This document shows positions 54,387 through 63,898 of a stretch of 64,000 bases of DNA, in pieces. The notes under the pieces are model-generated. The model was not told the origin of the DNA. It was given only the letters and a program-made list of their open reading frames with translations, and did not search any database. A program made the translations under genes and the position numbers. The stretch's first letter is position 1. Each line of letters opens with the position of its first letter. The DNA comes from Anaerocolumna chitinilytica (GTDB taxonomy: Bacteria > Bacillota > Clostridia > Lachnospirales > Lachnospiraceae): contig NZ_AP023368.1 of the NCBI RefSeq assembly GCF_014218355.1, positions 1,616,001 through 1,680,000 of the forward strand, in the 5' to 3' direction.

Positions 54387-54436
54387 TTTATAAACCAGGT
54401 TTGTGCTTGCCAGGGGGCACAGACCTGGTTTATAAA
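54387..54436 (+). other. Strong hairpin between response regulator and kinase genes
   Basis: TTTATAAACCAGGT (54387-54400) pairs perfectly with ACCTGGTTTATAAA (54423-54436). Inside it, TGTGC pairs with GCACA. The right arm runs into the kinase's ribosome site AAAGGAAGG, so the fold could lower kinase translation. No T-tract follows. Confidence 0.7.
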
Positions 54437-54454
54437 GGAAGGAATGGCATAAGT

Positions 54455-56242
54455 GTGAAGAAGAAAAACAGCACATGGTCATATATTAAAAACTTCAAAT
54501 TCAACAGCATGTTCATTCGAACTTTTTTATTGGTTTTTATTATGTTTTCCATTCCTTTTTTTATACTTAGCGATTTGTACTACCGGAATATGGAACATGT
54601 GGCAAAAGAAGAAATTATTATGGAGAACAATTCTTTGCTTTATGGTGTAAGAGATATTTCAGACAGTATACTAAGCGATTGCGATATGCTGTGTACTTAT
54701 ATCTCCTATAACGATAATGTTCAGATGTTTATGGTAAATGACTGGTTTTCCAATATAAACAGCAAATCTATGAGAGAGTTTACCCAGTTGGTGAGAGCTC
54801 TTCCTTTGATTTATAAGTATATAGATTCCATTTATGTCTATTCCGAATACAACAAGTCCGTTTATATCGGAGAAAGAAAAAGTCCGATTAAGGAGCTAAA
54901 GGACATCTCCTGGATGGAGGAATATAACAACCTTGAGGATGTTTCCGGCAGTACAATACCCAGGCTTAAAAATGGTAATTACCCAAAGCTTATAACCATT
55001 ATCAAGCCTATTATTATTGATAAAGTTAAAAGAGGAGCGGTTGTATTAAATATCAACAGTGAGAAGCTGCATAATATCATTACTACAGAAAAATATCAGA
55101 ATCAAAGTGATATTTTCTTAATCAATAATACAGGCAATATAATTATGTCCAGCAAGGAAGATTTGTTTGGAGCCGCCTCAAAAGATACCCCTTATTTGAA
55201 GAATATACTAAAAAGCGACAGCACCGGTTCTGTTATCAAAAATATTGATGGTATGAACTCCGTCGTATCCGTTATTCCTTCCACGAAGTTTGGGTTTACC
55301 TATGTCAGCCGGACCTCGATGCTTCTATACCAGAATAAACTGGACCAGTTGAAGCTGCAAATCGTAATTCTGAGTATTCTGTTAGTTATATTAAGCCTTG
55401 TATTTGCTTTTTTTACAGCGATTCGCAGCTATAAGCCGGTAGCGGAAATTATAGCAGTATTAGAGGAGCCGGAGCGATTTAGTACTCATGGTGACAGCCG
55501 GAATGCTAGATTGAATGAACTTAGATATATCATCAGCACTATTTTAAAGCAGATACAGACCAATGAAAAAATGAAAGATGAACTGGACAGCAAATTGAAA
55601 ATGCTTGAGCAGTCACAATTTGCAATGCTACAATCCCAGATTAATCCCCATTTCTTATATAATACACTGGAAACAATTAACTGGATGGCCTTTGACTTAA
55701 GTAAGAGTGAGAATAAGGTATCAAAAGCAGTCAACAGTTTAGCACGGCTTTTCCGTAATAATGTTTACATGGGAGATTACATTATTTCTATTGAGCAGGA
55801 AATAGAAAACACTATAAACTACCTGGATATACTTGCCTTGCGTTACGGAGATGTCTTTGAATCCAAATGGGAGATTGATGAGAAGGTAAAGCAATATTCC
55901 ATCATCAAGATATGCCTGCAGCCAATTATAGAAAACGCGGTATATCATGGAATCAAGCCTAAAGGAAAAGGCGGGTTGCTAAAGATTCAGGTCATCTCAA
56001 GTGAACAGGAAATTGTACTGACAGTAAGCGATAATGGTGTTGGGATGGATTCGGTCCTGGTATCGGAAATCAATCAGAAACTAAATGACAGGTCCAGCCT
56101 GTCAGAAGATCATATCGGCATATATAATGTGAATCAACGAATTAAAATTGTATTTGGAAAAGAATACGGAGTTTCAATTGAATCGAGGAAAAACATTGGA
56201 ACTTCCGTTAAAATAAGAATCCCATTGGTAAAAATACAATGA
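54455..56242 (+). CDS. Sensor histidine kinase (YesM-like)
   Basis: 595 residues from GTG 54455, which is 12 nt after AAAGGAAGG; no better ATG precedes the first membrane helix (about 18-40). The extracellular sensor spans about 45-305 with a Cache-like fold (VKRGAVVLNINSEKLHNII, FGFTYVSRTSM). The second membrane helix lies near 315-335. A linker, then the His_kinase box QSQINPHFLYNTLETINWM with the phosphorylated His, and a HATPase domain (IIENAVYHGIKPKGKGG, DNGVGM) follow. It senses an external sugar or binding protein and phosphorylates the response regulator encoded before it. Confidence 0.9.
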   Translation: MKKKNSTWSYIKNFKFNSMFIRTFLLVFIMFSIPFFILSDLYYRNMEHVAKEEIIMENNSLLYGVRDISDSILSDCDMLCTYISYNDNVQMFMVNDWFSNINSKSMREFTQLVRALPLIYKYIDSIYVYSEYNKSVYIGERKSPIKELKDISWMEEYNNLEDVSGSTIPRLKNGNYPKLITIIKPIIIDKVKRGAVVLNINSEKLHNIITTEKYQNQSDIFLINNTGNIIMSSKEDLFGAASKDTPYLKNILKSDSTGSVIKNIDGMNSVVSVIPSTKFGFTYVSRTSMLLYQNKLDQLKLQIVILSILLVILSLVFAFFTAIRSYKPVAEIIAVLEEPERFSTHGDSRNARLNELRYIISTILKQIQTNEKMKDELDSKLKMLEQSQFAMLQSQINPHFLYNTLETINWMAFDLSKSENKVSKAVNSLARLFRNNVYMGDYIISIEQEIENTINYLDILALRYGDVFESKWEIDEKVKQYSIIKICLQPIIENAVYHGIKPKGKGGLLKIQVISSEQEIVLTVSDNGVGMDSVLVSEINQKLNDRSSLSEDHIGIYNVNQRIKIVFGKEYGVSIESRKNIGTSVKIRIPLVKIQ

Positions 56243-56262
56243 GAATAGTATAAGGCAGGTGT

Positions 56263-57996
56263 ATGATTATGCAAAGGCAGGGATGGGAATGCAGTGGGGA
56301 TACTCTCAGTTTAAGAATGCAAATCGACGAATATGTAAAGCAGAACCTAGGCAGAAGTATTCCGCAGTCTCTTTTTTCCGGCTATCGTAAGTTCATTGAA
56401 CAGGGCAGCAGAGCAGAGTCAGAGGCGGTTTATTTTGAGAGAAGAAAACAGTTGGCAGCCTTTGGTTTATATCTGCAATATCACCGGAATACAGAAGAAC
56501 AGTACGAGGAAATACTGAATTATTTTCAGGAGCTCTTGTGGTCTGTAACCAATGAATTTTCCTGGTGTGTTGCAGCTCATCTGCCTCAGAATAAGGAGGG
56601 GTTCCTTGAAAGCCCGGAGTTTCAGATAGATTTATTTGCTGCGGAAACAGCTGATACCTTAGCAGAGCTGTTATCCATCCACGCAGATAAAATCCATCCG
56701 TTTTTACAAGGACATATAAGAAGGCAGATTTCAGAACGTATATTTGAACCTTTTCTTCGTAAGAATTGGTGGTGGGAGACAGTGCAAAGCAACTGGTGTG
56801 CTGTGTGCAACGGTTGTATTGGTATGGCGGCATTATTATTGGAACAGGGGGAGAGGAAAGAAAAGCTCTTAAAGAAAGTAGACGAAAGCCTGGTTCATTA
56901 TCTGAATAGTTTTGGCGAGGATGGAGCTTGTGAAGAGGGGATTGGATACTGGGTCTATGGATTTGGATATTACACTTATTACATAGCTATGCGAAAAGAA
57001 CTGGATACAAGCTTTCATATAGAAGAGAAGGTGTTGGTAAAGCTCAGGAAATTGGCTGAATTTCCAAGTGTTGTACAAATGAATGAGTCTTCTTTTGTAC
57101 CATTTTCAGATGTTCCTGAAAAAACGCTTCTTCCTACAGGCCTGCTATCCTATCTGCAGCAGGAATACGAAGTAGAAATGCCTGCTTGTACACAGATTAC
57201 ATCCTTTGACTTTGATCATTGCTTTCGGTTTGCTCATATCAGCCGGGATTTGTGGTGGACAGACAGCCGGATATTTCATACAGAACTTGGGAAAGAGGCA
57301 GTCTATCTTGAAAGCCGCCAGTGGCTTCTTCAAAGGAAAGATGGATACTTTTTTGCTGTCAAAGGCGGTAATAACCAAGAACAGCACAATCATAACGACA
57401 CAGGCAGCTTTCTATTTGCCATAGACGGAGAATTGCTGCTGGCTGATCTGGGAGCTGGCAAATATACGGCGGACTATTTTGGTGAGAAACGCTATGAGCA
57501 TGTACATACCAGGTCAAGGTATCATAATCTGCCCCTCCTACAGGGACAGGAACAGATATCGACACCAGAAAAATGTAGAGTGGAGCAGGTTATACGAAAG
57601 GATGATTTCGCAGAAATCACCATGGAACTTGGGAAGTTATATCCTGTACCGGAACTGATAAGCTTAAGACGTACCCTAAGGTCAGAGATGGATAAGAGGG
57701 GAATTAAATTAACAGATTCCGTAAAAGCAGCAAATGCCGTTGCACTGGAAGAAAGCTTTGTAACCTATATCCGTCCTGTTCTTTTAGAAGGGGGAAAGCT
57801 TTCTATAGCAGGAGAGAAGGGCCAGCTGCTGATAGCTTATGAAAACAGTATTTTGGAGTATAACCTGGAGGAGTTTTCTGTAGAGAATCATTATGGTGTT
57901 AGAAAAGATGCCTATCGAATTGGGTTAAGAACAAGAAGTGAAAGTGAGAACATAACCCTTCTGATACAGTTATTTTACGAATTTTCTAAAAGCTAG
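56263..57996 (+). CDS. Heparinase II/III-like polysaccharide lyase
   Basis: 577 residues, AAGGCAGG before ATG 56263 (ATG 56269 also possible). The N-terminal half is an alpha/alpha-toroid (NWWWETVQSNWCAVCNGCIGMAALLL). The C-terminal half, from about 350, is the heparinase II/III beta-sandwich with NNQEQHNHNDTGSFLFAIDG and the LLADLGAGKYTADYFG...YHNLP pattern. A His/Tyr pair in this region serves catalysis in relatives, which split uronic-acid glycosides by beta-elimination. No signal peptide, so it probably acts on unsaturated or acidic oligosaccharides in the cytoplasm. It is last in the locus after the kinase gene, and supports an acidic glycan as substrate. Confidence 0.8.
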   Translation: MIMQRQGWECSGDTLSLRMQIDEYVKQNLGRSIPQSLFSGYRKFIEQGSRAESEAVYFERRKQLAAFGLYLQYHRNTEEQYEEILNYFQELLWSVTNEFSWCVAAHLPQNKEGFLESPEFQIDLFAAETADTLAELLSIHADKIHPFLQGHIRRQISERIFEPFLRKNWWWETVQSNWCAVCNGCIGMAALLLEQGERKEKLLKKVDESLVHYLNSFGEDGACEEGIGYWVYGFGYYTYYIAMRKELDTSFHIEEKVLVKLRKLAEFPSVVQMNESSFVPFSDVPEKTLLPTGLLSYLQQEYEVEMPACTQITSFDFDHCFRFAHISRDLWWTDSRIFHTELGKEAVYLESRQWLLQRKDGYFFAVKGGNNQEQHNHNDTGSFLFAIDGELLLADLGAGKYTADYFGEKRYEHVHTRSRYHNLPLLQGQEQISTPEKCRVEQVIRKDDFAEITMELGKLYPVPELISLRRTLRSEMDKRGIKLTDSVKAANAVALEESFVTYIRPVLLEGGKLSIAGEKGQLLIAYENSILEYNLEEFSVENHYGVRKDAYRIGLRTRSESENITLLIQLFYEFSKS

Positions 57997-58197
57997 TTGT
58001 TAGGCGTTTTCTAATAGATATTATGATAAAGAAAGACATTCTCTAATTGGATTACCATGTGTCTGCTATGAACTGTCGGAACCTGAATTATGTCGAAAGA
58101 GTGGAACCGGGTAAATAGTAGTACATATAATAATATGGCTATATTTATTATGTTGAATAAACTAATAAGAAGCCAATTATAAATAGAGGGTGACTAA

Positions 58198-59556
58198 ATG
58201 AATCATAATACAAAATTGACCGGAATGGTAGTTTACCCAAATGACCCGGAATACCAGCAGGCCCGCATGAATTGGAATCCGTTTACTAACGCATTTCCCA
58301 TCGTATTTGTTTTTGCTCAAAACGATGAAGATGTGTCAAATGCTGTTAAATGGGCTCGTGAGAATAAAGTACCCATTCGTATGCGAAGCGGCAGGCATGC
58401 GCTAGCAAAAGATTTTTCCCAAACCGATGGCGGAATTGTTATAGATACCAGTCATATGAGAAATGTCATGCTTGACAAGGAAAACAATATAGCAAAAGTT
58501 CAAGCAGGAATACGTGTAGGTCAGCTTGTAAGAATGCTTGCAAGAGAAGGTATCCTGGCACCTTTTGGTGACAGCTCAACCGTAGGTATAGGCGGTATAA
58601 GCCCCGGCGGGGGAATCACTGCGATACAGCGCACTGCTGGATTGATTTCCGATAATATTCTGGGTGTTACCTTAGTGGATGCCTATGGAAGAATTCTGCA
58701 GGTGAATGCTTGCGAAAATTCTGACCTTTTTTGGGCTATTCGCGGTGGTGGAGGAGGTAATTTCGGAATCATAACCTCTTACACGTTTAAAGTAAGAACT
58801 GCTCCCTGTAAAGTCGGAATATTTGAAGTAGTCTGGCCTTGGGAACAGTTAAATGAAGTTATTGATGCCTGGCAAAGGTGGGCATCTTTTGTAGATACCA
58901 GACTTGGTACCATCTTAGAGGCATACTCAAAAACCAATGGTTTACTGCACTCCCAAGGAATATTCCTTGGCTCAGCTGAGGAATTGGAAAGAATTATCTT
59001 ACCATTAACCAATACAGGTGCACCAATTAAGGTGTTTGTGGATGAGGTTACATTATTAGAAGCAATTGACTTTTGGGCACCGAATGAGCCTCTGTTTGAC
59101 TCACAAAAGAGTACTTGGTCATCAGCTTGGGTTGAGAATTATGTACCGGAAGAGGGGATTGCAGCTATGAGAGACTTTCTTGAAAAAGCTACCGGAACCG
59201 AATCCAATTTCTTCTTCCTGAACTCCGGAGGGGTAATGAATCAGATACCACCTGAAGATACAGCATTTTTCTGGCGTAACACGAGATATTATATGGAATG
59301 GGATGCCTCATGGACGGATGATTGTGAAACGCGAAAGAGCATTAGACTAGTCGAACAGACTCGTACAAGACTGCAGCCCTATATAACCGGTTCCTATGTT
59401 AATGTCCCTGATTTATGTATAAGAAATTATGGTGAGGAATATTATGGCGGTAATTTTGAAAGGCTTCGTCTAATAAAAGAACGTTACGACCCGGAAAATG
59501 TTTTTAACTTTGTTCAAAGTATTCCGCCGATTTGCATGTGTGATAAAGAAATTTAA
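58198..59556 (+). CDS. FAD-linked oxidase of the berberine bridge enzyme type
   Basis: 452 residues with GAGGGTGACTAA before the ATG. The PCMH FAD domain (about 33-205) shows RMRSGRHALAKDFSQTDGG, with His67 as a possible covalent FAD attachment. At the site where bicovalent members have a Cys, the sequence is FGDSSTVGIGG (Ser126), so at most single attachment is expected. A BBE segment ends the protein (NYGEEYYGGNFERLRLIKERYDPENVF). Substrates of relatives are sugars or alkaloids. It may oxidise a carbohydrate; no operon partner is seen. Confidence 0.8.
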   Translation: MNHNTKLTGMVVYPNDPEYQQARMNWNPFTNAFPIVFVFAQNDEDVSNAVKWARENKVPIRMRSGRHALAKDFSQTDGGIVIDTSHMRNVMLDKENNIAKVQAGIRVGQLVRMLAREGILAPFGDSSTVGIGGISPGGGITAIQRTAGLISDNILGVTLVDAYGRILQVNACENSDLFWAIRGGGGGNFGIITSYTFKVRTAPCKVGIFEVVWPWEQLNEVIDAWQRWASFVDTRLGTILEAYSKTNGLLHSQGIFLGSAEELERIILPLTNTGAPIKVFVDEVTLLEAIDFWAPNEPLFDSQKSTWSSAWVENYVPEEGIAAMRDFLEKATGTESNFFFLNSGGVMNQIPPEDTAFFWRNTRYYMEWDASWTDDCETRKSIRLVEQTRTRLQPYITGSYVNVPDLCIRNYGEEYYGGNFERLRLIKERYDPENVFNFVQSIPPICMCDKEI

Positions 59557-59570
59557 TATGTAGGAATCTT

Positions 59571-59647
59571 AAGCTGTAATCTCTGGGATTGCAGCTTTAA
59601 TAAATTTTGAAAGATATTGAATGAAATTTCTCAATATCTTTTTTCTG
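59571..59647 (+). terminator. Two adjacent hairpins terminating the oxidase gene
   Basis: AAGCTGTAATC/GATTGCAGCTT (59571-59597) is followed by a stronger terminator AAGATATTGA/TCAATATCTT (59611-59640) with a long TTTTT tract. Confidence 0.85.
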
Positions 59648-60109
59648 TTACTTTCTATCGGTAATCAAAAGATTTTTACTATACTTATTATTTAATTGTA
59701 ACTTAATATAAGTAATGATTATTATTATAATTATATACAAATATGATAAATATAAAATTAAAATTTTAGTGCATATTTTATGATAAATGGAATATTATAC
59801 CATGGTTTATTGAATAAATTAATGGTAAACTAGTACTATTGATGAAATTAAGGGGGTTTTGAACAAAAGACAAAAAATGTAATTAATTACTAAATTTTTA
59901 ATTTTCACTAAAATAATCAGAGGGTGGTAAAGTTATGAAATACTTAAAAATACGTCAGTAAGGTTAAATTTGAATTTATCAACTGTTAGAAGCGATTACG
60001 AAAAATTATTTTTTTTAATTATAATTGTCGAAAAATAAAATATAATGTGGTAATATGATATATTTGTGAAGTGATATTTAAAATACTAATATTAATAAGG
60101 GGATTAAGG
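59648..60109 (+). other. AT-rich gap before the chemoreceptor gene
   Basis: About 460 nt without a gene. GAGGGTGG precedes ATG 59937, which opens only the seven-codon frame MKYLKIRQ; it could be a leader or decay product. AAGGGGG lies at 59850. No convincing hairpin or promoter was resolved. Confidence 0.35.
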
Positions 60110-62104
60110 ATGAAAAGCATTCGAACAAAACTATACCTATTTACGGCAGTATTACTTTTTCTAGCAATTACCGGGGTAAGTGTATTATCTGTTATCAGTG
60201 CACGCAGTGCATTAGAAAAGACAGCAGAAAAAACAATGGAGGCAATGGTAGAGCAGGGGGCCGAGGTCGTTGAAAGTAAAATTAACTGGCAGATTTCAGT
60301 TTTAGAGACGCTGGCACAAAGCGAATTCCTAATGGACGATACTAGCAGCATGGAAGAGAAATTGACACATTTTTCAGATGCTATCGAAAAGAATGGGTAT
60401 TTAAAGGTTGGATTAGCTGATCTTGAAGGCAATACAATCTTTAGTAATGGTACGAATACAAATGTAGCAGACAGAGAGTATTTTCAAAAAGCAAGTAAAG
60501 GGGAATCCAATGCTTCAGATCCTTTGATAAGTAAAACAGAGGGTATTATCGTTGAAATATATGCAGTACCTATAATGAAGGAAGGAAAAGTAACAGGTGT
60601 TTTAACTGCTGTAAAGGACGGAAGCGAAATTAGTAACATCGTAAATGCAATTACCTTTGGTAAATCCGGAAAAGCTTTCATGCTTAATAAGGATGGCGTA
60701 AAAATTGCACATTATACTCAAGAATTAGTTGATAAGCAGGATAATGATCTTGAAAATGTGAAGCAAAATCCGGAGCTTGCGTCTCTAGTTAAGTTGGAAA
60801 AGAGAATGATTGCTGGTGAATCGGGTTATGGTAAATATTATTATAATGGTGTAAATAAATTCATGGTATTCACTTCCGTGGGCAGTACAGGCTGGTCTTT
60901 AGCTGTTACAGTAAAAGATAGTGAGTTGCTCTCAGAGCTTACCTCTCTCATTACCGTCTGTATCGTAATGGCAGTCGTGTTTTTAATCATTTCAAGCATA
61001 CTTATTTACTTTATTTCCGGAAGTATTACCAGGGGTATTAAAGTCGCAGTAAATTATATGCAACCAATGGCTCAGGGGGATTTTACGGTTGAGATCAGTG
61101 AAAAACATCTAAGGATAAAAGATGAAGTCGGGCAAATGTTAAACGGTATTAGTGTTATGCAAAAATCCTTAAAAGAAATGCTTGGTTTAATTATTAACAA
61201 TTCAGCACAAATTGATAAAGATGCGGAGAGTCTGTCAGCCGTGTCGTTGGAAATGAGTGCTTCGACCAATGTAATGACAAATTCTATTCAAGAAGTTGCA
61301 AGAGGTACCGTCTCACAGACAGATGCCTTAGCGGATATAGCACAAGGTATCAGTGTATTCGGTTCTAATATTGATCGAATAACCTCTGATATAAAAACAG
61401 TAGATACAAATGCCAATGATATCTATCTTTCTTCAAAGGAAAGTAATACCAATATGCAAAACCTGGCAAAGTCTTTGGCTGATTTAAATACAACTTTTTC
61501 AGATTTTAAGAGCGGAATAACGAATCTTAACTTAAACATAAGCAAAATAAATGAAATTACAAATTTAATTAATTCGATATCAGAGCAGACTAACCTTTTG
61601 TCATTAAATGCTGCCATTGAAGCTGCCAGAGCAGGTGAGTCCGGCAAGGGCTTTGCAGTTGTTGCGGAAGAAATCCGTAAACTAGCTGAACAGTCAAGAA
61701 CTTCAGCGGTTAGTATTTCAGATTTAATTAGTAATATTCAGACAGAAAGTAAAGTTATGATAGACACTGCCGGTTTTGTAAGCAAGGAATTTACAAATCA
61801 ATCAGAGGCTATAGAGTCTACGCTTATATCTTTCCAGGCTATTATAGATGCGGTAAATGAAATCATACCTAAGATCGATACGGTTAATCAATCCGCTAAT
61901 TTAATTAAATCAGAGAAAAATGACATCATGAGCAAAATTGAAGATATCTCTGCAATATCAGAAGAAACCTCAGCATCTTCAGAAGAAATTGCAGCCTCCA
62001 CGGAGGAAATCGCAAAATCCACAGAGGATGTAGCTGCATCAGCAGTTAATCTTGGTGATTTAACAAAAGAAATGGGTCAGGCAGTAGCAAAATTTAAAAT
62101 ATAA
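60110..62104 (+). CDS. Methyl-accepting chemotaxis protein with dCache sensor
   Basis: 664 residues from ATG 60110, with AAGGGG and AAGG upstream; the frame's earlier ATG at 60071 lies in the ribosome-site region. Membrane helix 1 at about 8-30, an outer dCache domain (about 35-275) with [17 protein letters not shown] and [12 protein letters not shown], helix 2 at about 285-308, HAMP, then the signalling hairpin. The tip [21 protein letters not shown] begins at about residue 490. It binds a small molecule outside and controls CheA. An isolated gene. Confidence 0.92.
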   Translation: MKSIRTKLYLFTAVLLFLAITGVSVLSVISARSALEKTAEKTMEAMVEQGAEVVESKINWQISVLETLAQSEFLMDDTSSMEEKLTHFSDAIEKNGYLKVGLADLEGNTIFSNGTNTNVADREYFQKASKGESNASDPLISKTEGIIVEIYAVPIMKEGKVTGVLTAVKDGSEISNIVNAITFGKSGKAFMLNKDGVKIAHYTQELVDKQDNDLENVKQNPELASLVKLEKRMIAGESGYGKYYYNGVNKFMVFTSVGSTGWSLAVTVKDSELLSELTSLITVCIVMAVVFLIISSILIYFISGSITRGIKVAVNYMQPMAQGDFTVEISEKHLRIKDEVGQMLNGISVMQKSLKEMLGLIINNSAQIDKDAESLSAVSLEMSASTNVMTNSIQEVARGTVSQTDALADIAQGISVFGSNIDRITSDIKTVDTNANDIYLSSKESNTNMQNLAKSLADLNTTFSDFKSGITNLNLNISKINEITNLINSISEQTNLLSLNAAIEAARAGESGKGFAVVAEEIRKLAEQSRTSAVSISDLISNIQTESKVMIDTAGFVSKEFTNQSEAIESTLISFQAIIDAVNEIIPKIDTVNQSANLIKSEKNDIMSKIEDISAISEETSASSEEIAASTEEIAKSTEDVAASAVNLGDLTKEMGQAVAKFKI

Positions 62105-62117
62105 TTTTATTTGTTCT

Positions 62118-62172
62118 AAAAAATCCAAGGGTTCCAGAATTATTGATAAGTTCTGGAACCCTTGGATTTTTT
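62118..62172. terminator. Long bidirectional terminator
   Basis: A perfect 22-bp stem, from AAAAAATCCAAGGG to CCCTTGGATTTTTT with TTCCAGAA inside, and an 11-nt loop. It has A- and T-tracts on both sides, between the convergent chemoreceptor and LysM genes. Confidence 0.92.
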
Positions 62173-62175
62173 GTA

Positions 62176-63480
62176 CTATTGAAACTTCTCGGGAAGCAGT
62201 TTAATAATATCAAATTCGGATATCATAATAGTCCACAGCTGTTGATAGTAAACCATTAGGTTCCAAATACCCGAGCCCTTTATTCCATAATCTATGATCA
62301 AATCATCATTGGCTTTTATACTTCTGGCATCAATGGACCATACAATATGCTCGAAGGACTCCCCTGTAAAGGAGGAGTAATAGTAAAAATACGGAGTTAG
62401 TGATACCTCATCGAATAGAATCTGGGAACTGGTATCGCTTGCTAGAGCAATCGCTGAATTCAGAGTAAGTGCATGTGCTATTGTTTCTCCTTCTTTATAG
62501 GGAAGGGCCCAATCATAAGCAATTAATTGTTTTCCTATGGAGATATTTCTAGCACTGGTTATTGATGTAATGTAATCCATAAAGGCACGCAAAGCAGCTA
62601 TTGAACTTACTGGTGCTGGGGGATTCTTATTAACTCCCCAATAATATTGTATAAAAATTAACCTGTAAACAATTTCGGCAATTGATTTATAATCAAGCTT
62701 TTCAAAGGTAAAGTTCCCATCTTCAACCTTAATATTGGGATTAATCGTTACGAATAATAAAAATCCTTTATCATTAAGCAAATTAAAGAATTTATTTATC
62801 AGTTTAATATATAAATTCTGATTCGTTAAATTTATGCTGGAGATAACAAGATTAACTCCGCTAAGTCCCTTTTCTGTTAACAAGTTTAAGGCAGTATTTA
62901 TAAGATTAGCCTGATATTCTTCATTAAGTAATACTTCATAGACAATTTCTAAATTCGTTTCACCCTGTGGTGTCAGGGTAGATATCATTAGTAATGGCAA
63001 TGTTCCATAAGCCTTTGCTAATCTAATAATTTCAGTATCGTCGCCATATGAAATGATATTACCCTTTTCTGTTACTCTATAATTAAAGATGGATAAGAAG
63101 GTCAAATATGGTAAGGACCTTTTGAGAATATCCATACTTACATAAGGATATACAAAACCATTGGTTGAGATTTCTCTTATTGTATTGTAGCTTATCACAA
63201 GGATATCCCCCGGATATATAAATTCTCTGTCATTCAATGAGGGATTATTTCTTAATAGCTGATTAATCGTAATACCAAAGCTATGGGCAATGCTGCTTAT
63301 ACTATCTCCTTCTTGGACTGTATATGTCTGGCGGGGATATGCGATGACAATGGTTTGACCAATCACAAGATTATCTGCATTTTCAAGTCCGTTATCAATA
63401 AGTAACTGATCTACGGTGACTTTATATTGTTCTGCTATTGAGGATATTGTATCCCCTTCTTGCACTACATATATATCCAT
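62176..63480 (-). CDS. LysM/GH18-like protein with degenerate catalytic site (SleL/YaaH-like)
   Basis: 434 residues. Two LysM repeats (about 3-48 and 52-97), each reading YxVQEGDxISSIA, bind peptidoglycan. A GH18 barrel (about 105-425) follows, as in spore-cortex SleL/YaaH. The catalytic motif DxxDxDxE is replaced by S207GVNLVIS214: all four acidic positions are Ser, Asn, Val and Ser. The enzyme is therefore probably inactive as a glycosidase and may only bind glycan. The rest of the barrel is well kept, so it is not simply decaying. It converges with the chemoreceptor gene. Confidence 0.82.
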   Translation of the reverse strand: MDIYVVQEGDTISSIAEQYKVTVDQLLIDNGLENADNLVIGQTIVIAYPRQTYTVQEGDSISSIAHSFGITINQLLRNNPSLNDREFIYPGDILVISYNTIREISTNGFVYPYVSMDILKRSLPYLTFLSIFNYRVTEKGNIISYGDDTEIIRLAKAYGTLPLLMISTLTPQGETNLEIVYEVLLNEEYQANLINTALNLLTEKGLSGVNLVISSINLTNQNLYIKLINKFFNLLNDKGFLLFVTINPNIKVEDGNFTFEKLDYKSIAEIVYRLIFIQYYWGVNKNPPAPVSSIAALRAFMDYITSITSARNISIGKQLIAYDWALPYKEGETIAHALTLNSAIALASDTSSQILFDEVSLTPYFYYYSSFTGESFEHIVWSIDARSIKANDDLIIDYGIKGSGIWNLMVYYQQLWTIMISEFDIIKLLPEKFQ

Positions 63481-63639
63481 ATAGCCTCTTAAAATCTTGT
63501 TCTAAATAATATATATGCATATCCTCCTCTAAACAGTCATTGAAATAGATTCATGGGAATAAGTGGGCATTAATTAGTAATTAGTTCATAATTTTGTAGA
63601 CAGAAATAGGTGTGATGCATATAATACAGGGTAATCTCT

Positions 63640-63898
63640 TTGCGCTGCATTACATTCTATAAAATGAATGCAAGATCAACAGTACAAACTGAGCAGGCGA
63701 TAAATCCTGCATTGTAGGGTTTATGGGGCCGGGCTACGAATTTAGTAGCAGCAGATTGCCGTCTTGTGCACATCTGTGGGACAGTTGTTATGTTCCATAG
63801 GTGTGTTTTTTTATACCATGGAACAGAAGATGGACCTATAATGGAGTGCCATAAGAGAAATTCAAAAACCGTAATAGACGAAAACGGAGGATTCTTTT
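63640..63898 (+). other. Structured leader of the P-type ATPase gene, candidate metal riboswitch
   Basis: Visible pairings are GCATTACATTCTAT/ATGAATGC-type near 63648-63672, GGCTAC/GTAGC around 63732-63754, and a long hairpin TGTTCCATAGGTGTG/TATACCATGGAACA (63790-63825) with a U-rich loop. Leaders of cation ATPases are often ion-sensing, but none of the known consensus sequences (M-box, yybP-ykoY, NiCo) could be recognised. Confidence 0.35.

Noticed and set aside
63640..63898. Naming the leader as M-box, yybP-ykoY or NiCo riboswitch
   Set aside because: Conserved core sequences of these families could not be found by eye.
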